64,000 nucleotides of DNA from NCBI RefSeq assembly GCF_032854445.1, contig NC_088301.1, positions 50,827,187 to 50,891,186 of the forward strand, given 5' to 3'. Below the pieces are notes generated by a model. That model worked only from the letters and a program-made list of their open reading frames with translations. It ran no database searches and had not been told where the DNA came from. Position numbers and translations under genes: made by a program. Below, one piece after another: positions 1 to 14,034 of the stretch. Origin of the DNA: Liolophura sinensis (Eukaryota; Mollusca; Polyplacophora; Chitonida; Chitonidae). Within the stretch, counting starts at the first letter, position 1. Each line of letters begins with the position of its first letter.

Positions 1-3000
1 CCAGTCAGCTTTTAACACCTCCTGTCTTTTCCAGAGGAGAAGGAATGACCTCAGGAGACGATACGCCTCCAGAGGTTCATGGGTTCGAGATAAGCCTTGC
101 TTTGGTGGGGGAACAGCTGGTAAGGTAAGAACAATAAATGCTGGGTAACTTACAAGAATGTACACATCCATTATCGCAAGGGGCCCTGAATATGTTTAAA
201 TACTTTACTGAAAGGGTTACAAATGAATTTAATACAAAATCTTCAAATTTCAACTTTTAATGAAATCCTTCTTTTCTAGTGATTTATTCCCTAGAGATCT
301 TGTTTTAATTGGTTTCTTTTTAATGAAGGTTAGATTGTTTGATACAAAAGCTTCATTCCTCTGATGTTGCTAATTGTTGTCTGAAGATGCTTACTCGGTG
401 ACAAATGTTTTATATCACTTAACAGATTAAAGATAATGTGAAACCATCTCAATAGGCTTGGCAAAGTGGCATCATACTGTATCTATCTATCATTAAGATG
501 CTTTTGTAAAGCTCTTATAGTGGCCGCTCGTAATCAAGTTTTTATATAAATTACTTTCCAGGTAACACATTACATAACACACCAAAATGTTGAAAAAATG
601 AATGGATAAAAGAATGATATAAAGATAAAATAATTCAATGCATGCTTCTTCTATCATCTTACATGTATATAAAGCATTAAATGTGGCTATCAACTACATA
701 TAATTGTTTTTAAACTACAAAACTAAGCATAAAACAAAATTTCTATGACTATCAATAAAATGCAAAGATCAATTTCCTGTAAGACCACAACTTAGGTAGG
801 GAGACTCACTCTGAGTTTGCCAAACTAAAAAATGCTGTATTGAAATTTCAATGTTATCTCTTCACTACTAGTTGATTGGAGCTCTTTAAAGAATTTCTCT
901 CTCCACCAAAAGCTACTTCTAAAATGTTTTACATGAATTACATGCACATTATAATCTGCATATCATTCAAGAAACTAACACTGAATCTATGACTATCATG
1001 AATGAAATGAAAAGCAATGTACACCAGAAAAAAATAGGATGTTTACTTATTGCAAAAGCAATTTCCTGAAGACAGAGGATGTATCCATAATTCTGCAAGA
1101 ATGTAAAATGTAACAATGCAATCTGGGCCTACTACTGCCAATGGCATAACATACACTAATATGAATATAAATGCACATGCATGTGGATATCACATTATTA
1201 AGCAATGAAATCGGGTGAGCAAACTAATGGCCTGTGTCAGAAGTGACCAACGAGGTTACAGCCTTAAATCCAGCACTAGTTCTGGTTCAGCTACAACTTT
1301 AAGTAAGGAGTTTAATCAGGTGACTGCATGACAATGTGTGGTCAAGGTTGTTTTTTTTTTTCTTTCTCAGGGTTCAATTCTTTTATTGATAATCCTGATG
1401 GTGGTCAGAGAAGAGGAATATTCTTCAGTGGCAATAATACTGTGAAAAACCAATCAAATAAGTAAATGTCACAATACTGCCAAATTCTCTGCACTTATTC
1501 TGAAAGCATAAATACTGGCTAAATGTTTATGAATTAACAAACTTTACCAACTTTAGCATGAACATACATGTAAATCGGAGTTTCCATGGTCTATATGGAT
1601 GTTACTGCAATGTCATCTTGTAGCCGCTATTTTGTAGCAGAAAGCGTTATTCACTACCTTTTTTGAACGCTATAAAAATCAGGAAGTATAACTATACAGA
1701 AGAACATATGATAAGCTTTCCAGCGATTCTTCAGAGATGACCATTGGCCTCCCAGAGATTCTATCTTATTCTTCAGTCGAATTTCCTTGTCCAGATTCTT
1801 TAGCAGTCCTATTAACGTAAGTCACACCATCAGTTTAAACCCCTTGTTTTAAAAAGGATGAAATTCAGATTAACAACAATGTACCTGACAACAAATAGAT
1901 TGGACTCTTTTGAGTTCCTTTTATCATCTCAAAAACTGCTCATAAACCAAGGGAAACTTTCACTGACATGGCTGGAACCAGACCTACATTTAGCTGAATA
2001 TGAACACACTTCACTGTCTGCACATCAAACTTAAACAAAAATTTACCTGTCACTAAGAAATGTCCAGAGTTGCATTTTACATTTATTTTTACTGTATACA
2101 TCAAATTGAAAACATCTGGATGTTTGGACAAGGATGAATGGACAAGGTTAGGAAAACATAACAATTGGTTGATTTGACATTTGGGTTCACACTACTGCAC
2201 AAACAATCACAGACTGTACATACCCGTCTTTTTGGTTTGATCCTGGGAAAGCCTCATGGTGGGCCGGGGCATGTCTTTGCTGAGCCGACTGACCGGCCGA
2301 GAGGAGGCTGGGGAACTCTTTTGGCTGCCTTCTCCGTCCCCGTCATGCCCCAGGGCAGAGGCATCCTGGATCCCAGCCAGCAGAACATCCTCCATCAGTA
2401 GAACAACACCCAGCAACTCCCCATTGGCCACATGTCTGGAGACAGAGATGGGGATAAGGCTATAAACAGCTGGCTAAAACCAAATTACTCCACGGTACAA
2501 AAATGATACAGAAAAATTACTGACAACTGACTGGAGATTGCACAAATGTGCTTTAACTGTTTATTAATTGTATTTTTTGTTTTTTAAAACTTCTCACCTA
2601 TCAACATCCTTTAAGCCTGCCATCGCCAACTGTATGTTGTGCTCTATCTGGTGGAAGGGCCAAAACAATGTAGGAAACGGTCCATTCCTTGGGGAAAAAA
2701 GAAAAAAAATTATGCTGATACATGTATAATATAAGGGAACACTGCCCTCAAAACAAGGCTGTCAACTTGGTGTACTACTTTTACACATGTACTATTCTGT
2801 AATACATCACTGTTTCTGTGCAGTTAAGCGGTAGTTCACAAACGCTGGACAGCAGAGGAAGATCAGCTTGGAATCAACTTGTATAACTAGGAAATGCGCA
2901 CTAATGCCCACTGACGTTAAAGTATGTCAAAACTCAGTAGTTTTATCTGCAAATTCACATCAATACATTATCACTCAAAAATATAGCTGCAAACTTGAAG

Positions 3001-3173
3001 CCAAATGATAAATACATGTACCTTCCACAGAAGGCTCTCCATGGAAACAGCAGACTTGCTTTTGCATCCCGTGCCTCTAATGGCTCCGGTATGTTAAGAT
3101 AAGTACTAAACAGGCTTGGTCGCTGAACATTGCTCAGTGTGGGAAGTGCTGAGTAGATGTTGTCACTGATGGC
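1..3173 (-). CDS. CCDC162: Exons 34-37, truncated by the window edge
   Basis: Exon 34 (3173-3022): NIYSALPTLSNVQRPSLFST. Exon 35 (2687-2598): FPTLFWPFHQIEHNIQLAMA. Exon 36 (2435-2224): a hydrophobic helix (GELLGVVLLMEDVLLAG) followed by an Asp/Gly/Ser/Pro/Arg-rich tail. Exon 37 begins at 116; the single G carried from exon 36 completes an Ala codon, and the frame (EAYRLLRSFLLLWKRQEVLK) is open to base 1. No stop codon is reached, so the C-terminus lies outside the window. Confidence 0.8.
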
Positions 3174-6100
3174 CTAAAAATCAAAGGAAAGAAAAATGTT
3201 ATCAGCATGTAAAAGATCTAAAGTACCGGAGACTTCACAGTGTATTCTTATGTCCAAGATGGACACTGAATTATCTCTATATTTATCTCCAACAGTCTTC
3301 CAATAGCCATCCTTACGGTCTGTACCAATCAAATTTTAATGTTCATAACATTCATGGAAATGCCTATGCAATCAGGTATAACTATAAAAACTGATGAGAC
3401 ATATTTTATACATTTCTAACTAAAATATGCAGACTACATACACAGTTATGCTTATACAAAAGTGTTAAGTTTTGCTCTGACAATTACCTTGAATGCCTGC
3501 ACATTTCCAGTGTGAAGGAAAGTGTCTATCATAGAGTGTCTCACAGCTGTGTCGATCTCCAGAAACATGACATCCCGTCTGAGAGCTAAGAAATCACCCA
3601 CGATCTCAGGTTCATGCATCTCAGGTAAGTTGTTAATCTGTTTCTGGATTTCCCGAAGCTCAGCACCTGGAAGTGGCAATAGTTTAGCTGTTTTAACTAT
3701 TTTCTCATTAAGATTGAAACATTGCCGCCTCATAAACCTAGAACTTAAATCCATAAGCAGTGTGTTGTTCACTTACAGCTACATGTACCAGCCACATGCT
3801 AAATGTCAATCAAATACCAACAAATAAAATACATATATACATCTGAAGAAGATGGTGCAGATACATGTATATGCACAAACAAATTATCATCAGGCACAAA
3901 AATTGATGACACTCCAGCTAGATTTCTGTGAAATTTTCACACAACACCATTCATGTAACATACCTATTCCTTCATTGCCTCCCCAGTCTGCAGACACAAA
4001 CTCCATTTTTTGGGAACCAAACCTTGCATGAGAGGATCCCAGGCTAGAATGCGCACAGAGATACTGGAGGATATCATGGAGTGATGAAACAATACATAAG
4101 CTATGGGTGAGAGCTCTGACACATGCATGATCATCCAGGGTTTTGAACATCACAAGGACTTCTGTATGGTGAGGGATAAACCAGAGGTTGAGGAGGTGCT
4201 TGCCGTCTGCAGACAGCAGTCGTCTAGGTCGCTTCTTCATTTGACTGTCAAGAAAGAGATTGCGGTGAAATTAAACAATCTATATGTTTAAACTTAGTGC
4301 CAAATTGGCGGAAAGGAAATAAATACCTGAAATATTTTCTTGCGACTTACAACTATCATAGAAGCGAGACATACCCTGAAATGGTTGCACTAGCCAGGGA
4401 GGACTCATGATTAGACAATAACGTAGTGTATGATGTGCGCAAAATGAATCCTACCCAGGTTCAGATTCCATTCCTTCCATGCTGTCTTCAGCCGTTTTCT
4501 TTTCATTAGCCTCTCCTACCATGAAATATGTGTCCCTAGAAGAAAGAAAAACAAGTAACAAACCTGATCTTGTTTTGTTGTCTTTTGACATTCTAGATGG
4601 TCAAAATATTGAGCCATCAGATCTAGTTTTTAAACACTGCAATATACTTTCCTTCAAAAGGCTCAACCATACCTTTCTGATACAGTAATTACAGCAATTT
4701 TTTGTATTTACTTACACATATAAAACTGTTTTTTTACATTTTACTGATGTTTTAAGTTGCACAGCAGCATTTCCCACTTACACAACAAAAGGGTTTATGT
4801 ATTGAGGAAGTATTTACACATAAACATATTTCTATTTTAGATCCTTTTCTATTCTGCTCATAAAAATATTGGAGTAGGCATAATTGCATCCACAATTTTA
4901 AGGAAATATGAAATAAGGAAATATGAAATTTATGTGAATATGTATGTACCTTATGCTTGGAAATTGATCCAGTAAAGCGAGCATACTGTAATGATACATA
5001 AGAATCTGTGACCTCAAAGAATATTGAGCCATTCTCATGAAAAACTCCTCACAGTAGTTTGAGATAAGGTTTCTGTCAACAGAAAATTCAGAAATAGCAA
5101 TCAGATCAGCTAATGGTAATTGAACAGACATATGCATACATATGCAGAGCGATGTCAAAATTAACAATCTGATAGATTAAAGTAAAACAGTGTAAAGTGC
5201 AACAAAATGTTAACACAGCAAAGAAACAAATATCAGGGCCTATACTTGTACTAAAAGAATTTTAGTAGTCTAAGATCATACATTTTGTGACCACACATCT
5301 GACAGGTGTTATTCTGAAAACCTTTATAATTATGACTATAGCTGATAGTTTGGAAAAAAATTCATTTACAAAAATTGTGACTCAAAAAATGGCATCAATT
5401 TATGTACTTTTGTTCTTACCGCTTGACTTTCTCCATCTCTTCAGTGTTGCGCAATGCTACACCCATTGCAGCTTTCTTCTTCACAAATTCATTCAGCATC
5501 AAATCTCGACTTGGTCCCTTGAAAATCAGAATATCTATACTGAATCAAAATGCATTTTTGCATCCAATATTCGTCCCTTCAACACACATATATACACATG
5601 ATAAAAATAAAATCAGAAGTTGTTATCCATACAGAAACTTTGTGATGTTACTCTGTCAACTTCTATATGCCTCTTAAAGAATGAACAAATACATACACAG
5701 TCCTTGTACACTGAAGAAATATAAATCTGGATGAGCTACCTTTTCTAGCTGGATGGAGATAAAAGACTCTATAGTTTTATCCCTGGATTTCGAATCTACT
5801 CCTCGTTTAGAGGCTAGGGCTGTGCCCTGGGTGCCACTTGAGAAGCCAGTCATCTGTGTTAAGGTGCTTTTCTCGCTCTTTGTCTCAGTTGGGGTGGCTC
5901 GTCCGCTGTAACAAAGGAACACACACAAGTGTTGTCAATAATCCTCATCCCTCTTTCAATATGAGGATTACTGACACCATTTGCGTATCCTATCACTGAG
6001 TCACCATGTAACGAATTTATCCTGCAAAGATCCATCAATTCAGTGCAGAAGACCAATGTATAGGAGAATCGCTTCAGCGATGTGAACATCACTGCACCCA

Positions 6101-9100
6101 ATAACATACCACTGAAGTATCATGCCGAAGACACCAGACATGAAACCCAACACAGTTACATCATACTGATACCAAGCCAACCAGTCCTGTTTCCTTGCTG
6201 TAACATCTCAGTACTGAGCGTCAAGCAAGGCAGAAACAAGTACCAGTGTTTGAAGTCTTTGTTACAACCGGACCTGGCTCTAATCACTAGGCCACAGAAG
6301 TAGTGAAAACACATTGATAGTGCACTTATCTTTTACACAATGTAAAAATCTGGAAACATGTAATACCGTTATTTCTTCTTTCAAATGCAAAATTTTGCTT
6401 AACAAATGGTGTACCTTTTCCTATCTCCCACGATTCCTTTCACTGGCTGACAGGCGCTGACCTGTTGGACTGCACAGATCAAGCAGTTCTTGTGAACTAC
6501 CTGAGCCTTTAGAATCACCTGTAGATTCTCCAGCCCACCTGGACGGTAAACCTAAAATGTAAAATAAAGAGTTCATTTTATTCCAGTACCTTGGTATTAC
6601 AAACACACTGAACTTCAGTGTCAAAATTCAACTGTTACCAGCTTCAAAAATTAATATTAATTTTGCTGATATGATGAAGGTCTATTAAAGGGATGCAGGT
6701 TGTGAAATTCAAAACAAATTGGAATTAATTGGTTGGTATTGACTGGTTAACATACCCTGGTGACTCACCTGAAGAAGGCCATCTCTTCCCCTGAAGCTGA
6801 ACCGTCCAACATGGTTTTCATCTAGCTCCTGTATTGCCAGGTACAAAAATGATGGGGTATACCTGCCAAATCAAACACCCATTCATAGCACGTTAACATA
6901 AATCAATTCTCTGTTAAAAAATTTAGTAAAATAAGTCAAAAGAAGAAAAATATCACAAGTTGTATCTCATATATAAAAAACAGGATTTCAACACTACCTT
7001 TGGTAGTCAAAAACAAAATTTACATATGAACTTCAAGTTGGATTAAAAATGAGAATACTGTCTATTAGTAAGTAAAAGATTATCCAGACATGCTTTTAAT
7101 ACTTAACTAAAAGATATTCTACAATTCACCCAATAATCTGCTATGTAAAATTTACAACACAGCAAATATCTCACCTGTCCACACTTGGGTCCTCCTCATG
7201 TACAGCTGTCAGAAACACAGGGGGAGGTTTACCGGCATCTTCTTTGAAACTGGCAAATTCAAACTGCACAAAGCGTAGAAACAAATGGTAGTCCTCAAAT
7301 CCAAGCTCAACAGCCTGTTTTCTGTATACCTGGAATATGTGAAAAACATGGATTCGGATTTAAAAGTTCACCCAATTTTTTTTTTTTTTTGCAGGTAAAA
7401 TTATGTACAAGTACATGGTTTTCCATAGCATAAAGTGTTAAAAAGGATGCACATCTCAATTATAATAGTACTTATAAACATCAAGCAATGTTATTCTCTT
7501 TATTTTCAAGTTTTACACACTGAAAATGGTGGTCACCTTGGATAAAATTTCTGTTTCCCATGCAGCATCCATTAGCCTGTACCTACTTGTCACCACCTGA
7601 AAATATTAGAGAAGGTCAGGTGATAATTTCTAAATGTTCATCTATGGATAGCTTAAATGTAATAAATCCTGACATCTACATGATGTGATGGGTAAGACAC
7701 ATAGGAAGTAAATACAATAAAAAAAAAATGTAACCAAAATATTTAAATGTTTTCAAACAGTTATAGGCAAACATGGTCTAAATTCAGTGTTGCCTTTATA
7801 ATAAACACCTGGTATTGAGCGGACCAACAGTCAGACCATTCTTCTCAACTCACCTCCATCATTCTACAGATGGTAGAAATCATACTGAGTTGCTTTTCCT
7901 TGAGTGAGCATCGCCCCATAGTTTTCTCCTCTTGATGCCACTGGGACACAGCGATCTCACAGATAAAAAGAGGGTCCTCAACAAAGACATCTGAGAACAA
8001 CTACAATGTCAGGAAATAATGTCAAGAAACATATCAAGGTCAAATAAAAAAAGTCCAACAAAAACATTCATGGCCACATTTATTAATCTACACAATATTA
8101 TGAAACTAAAAAATAAGCATATGCATATTAAAAATGTATAAATACACAACATACTCAAAATTAACATTCTAAACCATTCAAGTTATCTGAATGACAACAA
8201 CAATAACAATATATTGTTTACCCCTGTGACAAGCATATAATAAAATGAAGGATACCCTATGAAACAGAAGTAACACCTTGGTTCAAAAGTATTAACGAAG
8301 AATAACACTATATAACCCCTGTAAGGGGAAACCTCAGATAAACAGAATCATCAGCAGTTACAGTAAATTTTCCTGATGTGATGTGATAATATTCCTTATG
8401 CGACATTAAATCAGGCAGATGAAATGTTGAGTAAGGCAGTTATGTTGTAAAAACATCACAAATCAGCAATGGGTGAAATCAAGAGTCCTAGTATGACCTC
8501 ACACCATGTAATATGACAGAAAACTTCTGTACCATCGCCTGAAACTTACAACAGCAGTTTTAATACTTTTTTATGTATACTTTAGGAAAGCCTTTCATAT
8601 TACATGTATTAACAATGCTTTTACACATCTTGACACTGGAATAGCTCTTATAAATTTCTGACATTTTATCTTTTAACAGGCTATTCACCTAAATGTGACC
8701 TGTGTGCAAAACGACATCAACTTTTCATGAGATGTCACAGCTCAGATTTATTAACAGAATTTGAAGTTAAATCCCATAAGTCAAATAAAATTAATTTAAT
8801 ACATTTAACATCTTTGTTATGCAATACATGTACATTTAAGTTTTCTGGTATTGGTAACTTACATCCTTCTGTATGTGTGGTGAGTATGACCTGCCCATCA
8901 CAGGCAGTTTCTCCCACTCCTTCAAGCAGACCTCCAGCAAATTCCTCTCCAACATAACCATCTCGTACGTTGATTCAGGGCGATGCATATGTACCAATTC
9001 CTACATTAACACATTTCATGGACTTAATATGGAGGTTAATATAGCCTTCCAAGGACACTGCATTTTGTTTATTCGTGAGTGATTACCATACATGAATGTG

Positions 9101-12100
9101 TGCACTATTAAGACTTCCCATTAGCACACTAAGACCGGTGTGTCTGGTATTTTTTGCTTTTTTTTTTAGAGTGAGACTGTATCACACACTGCCGTCCGAT
9201 AAAAGTGGGCAAGAAAACACATTTCCACTGATCTTCAGTATGACAGTACAATGTACATGAACTCATGCTAGCCAAAATGTTGTGATTTACTGGTACATTA
9301 TATAACATACCCCATAAGCGTACTTCAAGGCTTCTGGAAGTCGAGATGATATTGCAAGAGATGGATGGAACTCCATCAAGAAAACATTCTTCAGGGCTGA
9401 TCTGAGAAAGTATACAGATAAAAAAAAAACAAGCATATACTACATGAAATAATATTTAAACACATTGTGGAAAAAGACAATCTTTTAGTAATGTTAGTAA
9501 TGTTGGCTTAACTTACACCTTTTAATTTAACAAAGGTGACTACAAGCAATGTGCATCATATATGTATATCATGCAGGTAGTAAAGCCATCCTTAAAAATA
9601 TCTTTTGGGCGTAAACTGATGGGCTTAACAAATTTAAATCATACCTAGCCAAAAGTGTTTACTGGCCTCTAGTTTATACATTTAAAAAAAAAACACTTTC
9701 CATTCGTAACATGGTCATATACTTTATTTTGAATGATGTCTCAATAATATTTTTTGAAATCACATCATAGTGGCTTCCAGACCAAACTTAAAACCAAAAA
9801 AATTAAAATTTTCCCACGGACAGACCCAACTTTGGAATATATTAAACATGGCATTACACCCTACAAATGTATTTTAAGGCCTAATTGCCTAATTTCGCAG
9901 TGCACATTTAACATAACAGCAGAGAGATGAAAAGAATGTCTGTGTTAATACTGTTTTCTCATTAAAAGGTATTTAATAAAACCAAGATATATGCATGACA
10001 AACTGAATGCCAAATAAATTCATATATGGTTTCGGTTTATTATATCTGTCACAAATGACAATGACATTGTACCTAAATTCACTCGTGAGATCTAAGGTAA
10101 TGCCATTCTACAAAGCCAATCTACAAACACATTTAAAAAATGAGAAATAAAAAGCCATCTGACCACCACATTATTTCCATGGATATTGCCACAACTTACT
10201 ATTATTCAGGAATTTGGGATAGAAAATTGGTTTGAAGGACCAAAATAATATATCAACCTTCTAATCTTTCTCGATGATGTAATCTTCAAATCCCATTATG
10301 CGTTGGGTGCATAGATATGGCATCAATGAACAACATAAAGTTTATCTGCAAATTTTATGGATATTTGTCTATTGTAAAATTAGCATCCATTTAAATCATA
10401 AACGTAGAAGGTACAACAACAAATGATTCATAGCAACCAGGAAAAAGAACAGGTAAAAATGCATATTGAAGCAAAGTACATAAATCCATGCATGAAATCT
10501 CTTCCACATGTAAATATGCCAATGCTAAAAACAATCACTTTTCATTCTATGTTGTCAAATGATGCTGTCAAACAGTGCAAGGATTCTGGAAACAATTCTA
10601 ATCTTAAACTGCACATCACACACAGGCCCTATGATGTGCATGTATTACCTTTATGTGTGAGCACATCAGTGTCAAATACAGCTTCTTAACTTGGGTATGC
10701 TTTTGAGAACAATAATTTCGGCTAAAAGAATCATTCAAAAAAACACTGTTAGGTCAACTTCAAAAGAAACACCTTTTTAATTAATATTTTATTTTATCTT
10801 ATTTTGGGCCCTCAGTATGGGTACGGAAATTCTATGGCATGTGATCCCGTATGTATACATGTTGATTGAACTATTCTAGCGATGAATCGTGCTGTGCAAA
10901 GACAAAAAATGGTGCCACACAAATGTAAAACAGGTCATGAAAATTACCGTGGGACTTCTTCTTCCTTATGACTGGAAATCAATAAGCATTTAGAGTAAGA
11001 ATAGTGCCATGTAGTGACCAAAAGTGAGAAGTGGTGCTGGATCCAGTTAAAAACTCTGATAATGTTGACTCCAAAAAATAATGGTACTTAAATAAAAGGT
11101 TTTACAGATGGAAAAGTTCCCACATGATGAAAACACACCACTGGATTTGATCTGATACTTACTCACCACCATACACAAATTGCTTATTTCTCTGTATCTT
11201 TATTCCTGATACTGACCAAAGCTTTCCACAAGACAACTGATATGTAAAACAGAATATTTGTATTTATGAATACCCATCTACATGTTAGACTACTATATGT
11301 ACTTTATTGCTTACTGTTACATCACATATTACCATTTATTACAAACTGGCTCCATTGTTTGCTGCATTTCATTCATCCTATATATGCAGTTCAGCTGCAG
11401 AATTTCTATGACCAAAGGTGTTCAAGGTTCGTACATCACATGTTTAAGTGACACACTGGGTGTCAAGTGATGTGTACTGCATGTTGGGTGTCAAGTGACG
11501 TGTACCACATGGCTAAGTGACACACTGGGTGTCAAGTGATGTGTGCTGGGTGTTTAACTAACACATTAGGTGTCAAGTGATGTATACCGCATTTATTTAA
11601 GTGACACACTGGATGTCAAGTGATGTGTACTTGGTGTTCATCTGACACATAGGGTGTCAAGTGATGTGAACCACAAGTTTAAGTGACACAATGGGTGTCA
11701 AGTGATGTGTACTGGGTGTTCAACTAACACATTTGGTGTCAAGTAATGTGTACCACATGTTTAAGTGAAACTCTGAGTGTCAAGTGATGTGCACTTGGTG
11801 TTAAACTAACACATTAGGTGTCAAGTGATGTGTACCGCATGTTTAAGTGACACTTTGAGTGTCAAGGAGTATGTATCAGATGCATAAGTGACACATCGGG
11901 TGTCAAGTTATGTGTACCAGGAGCTCAAGTGACACATACTGGGTTTTCAACTGATTCAAGTGATGTGTACCAGGTGTGTTCAACTGATATTACATATGAA
12001 TTAGTTAAGGACTATAACAAAAATATGTTCAAACATTTAAACAGTGATCAGGTAAAATTAATGATTCTTGCCAAACAATGAAACCACTGTCAGTTACTAC

Positions 12101-13978
12101 CTGAGTTGAAATAGCTTTAACACCTCAACCTCAGGTAGTAATTTCTTTACATGTATACTTAACTAAAGTTGGTGAATTTACCTGCTCATATTAATAGAGA
12201 CTGGCTGCTTTGGTATGACTTTATGGGGTAGCCCAAACTCCCCATCCCCCTCCCGGCACACTCTCTGGGCATATTCCCTCTGCTCCTCAATCTAAGAAAA
12301 AAATAACATTTAGAGTATTATGTAAACAAATGTAAATGCCACATGAAGTTATTATAGCTTACCATAAAATAAAGTTTATGCAAAAAAAAAAACAAAACAA
12401 AATTCAATGCTATTTCATGTCTTTTCATCTCTTCTTTTTAATGCTCCTTTACATGGTGCAGACTTTTCCTTTAAAAAGTCCTTACTATTAAACTGCACTG
12501 GAAGTTTTCACAAACCTGTTTATCAAGGATGCTTTTCAGCAGTTTGCAGTGTAACCTCAAAGTGACACATTCAGTCCTGTAAGTCTTGATGAAGTACTTG
12601 TCTTTGAAATCAATCCGTGGTCGTTGATGTATGATGTTTGTGATTACTTGTGCAAGAGCCCTCTTCTCATCTCGGTCAAAAACATGCTGGTATGCTTCCA
12701 GGTAACAATCCAGCAGCTAAACCAACCAAAAAAATAAATAAATAAATAAATAAAAAAAAAAAAAAAGGACATTGTGGTAATGATCACATTGCTAAGGCAA
12801 TAAGATACCATGTATAAAATATATAGCAAATTTATGTTTACATATTATTACATTAGATATCTTTATATGGTCAAAGAGATTAATTTGAGCAAAATAGGGG
12901 GACCTGATGGAGAATGCTAAAATAAGTAAAAAAATGCAATGACATTTATATCATTTGGCTCAAAGATTTTATTGGTGGGCAAGGACTGATGTATCTTACT
13001 GTCTCAATGTATCTTAAGCTCTATGTAGCTTAAGATCAGTTTTCAAAAGAATCTTTCCAAAGGGAAAGTCATTCCACACACATGTCTAGTACATGTACCT
13101 TATTTTGGAATAAAATTCGAATATAAACCAAAAATTCCAGTTTAATAGGGGAGTTTCGAGCTCAAAATCTTTTATTGTTGGAGGCAGAAAAGTCCAACTG
13201 TATCATGTGATCTGTCAAAAATCTTGGGCAGCTATTTTTGATCTCAATGATTCACTAAAACATGTGGGTCTGTAAAATGTGCCCAAAAAAGTATTTCAAT
13301 GTAGACAAAAGATAGAGAAAATTGAGAATCTGAGTGTTTTGTGAACTGGAGAAGTCCATAATGGAAAGATGTGTCATTTGTGCCTTTGGAAAAGGGTGAG
13401 ACAGGTGATCAGTAAATCAATTTCAACAAAGTTGCCAACTCAAAACTCCTCTATTATCAAGACATCTAAGTAAAGGTCAATATTTGCACACTGTATGAAT
13501 TAATTAGTGTACTGATACAAACTACGTGAAATCTAACCACAATCCAACAATAATGCAGTTATTTACATTGTGCTATAATATTGAATGAACTCCCTTTCAA
13601 GTTCAAGTTTAGGGGTCAACCAACTGTATATACATCATGTAACATGACATGGAAATCATTCTATTCAACTGACAGGGACTGGGGTTCAGTTCCCAAAACC
13701 TTAGCTACCAAACCCTAAACAAGCATAAAAGAATCCATATGAAACTCAAACTGCAAGTCTCAAACTTATACCTGGGTTGTTGATATTGTTGGTATTTTAC
13801 ACCCTTATGTTCCCTTTAATGCTAAGAGCTAAAGTTGAGCCAGGATATCAGGATAATTAAAATTTGTTGTACTAAAGAGAAGACATGTTTCACTATACAT
13901 ATGTTAACACTGGCATGGAAAAGCTGTAGGGTAGCTGTAGAGGCCCCATTTCTTGGTGTGCTGGTATAGTGGATATAG

Positions 13979-14034
<56 letters not shown>

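Noticed and set aside
35-126. Plus-strand exon-like segment with 'tcttttccag' before and 'gtaaga' after
   Set aside because: The minus strand over the same bases is open and in perfect phase with exon 36 of the large gene, so the plus-strand signals are taken as chance.
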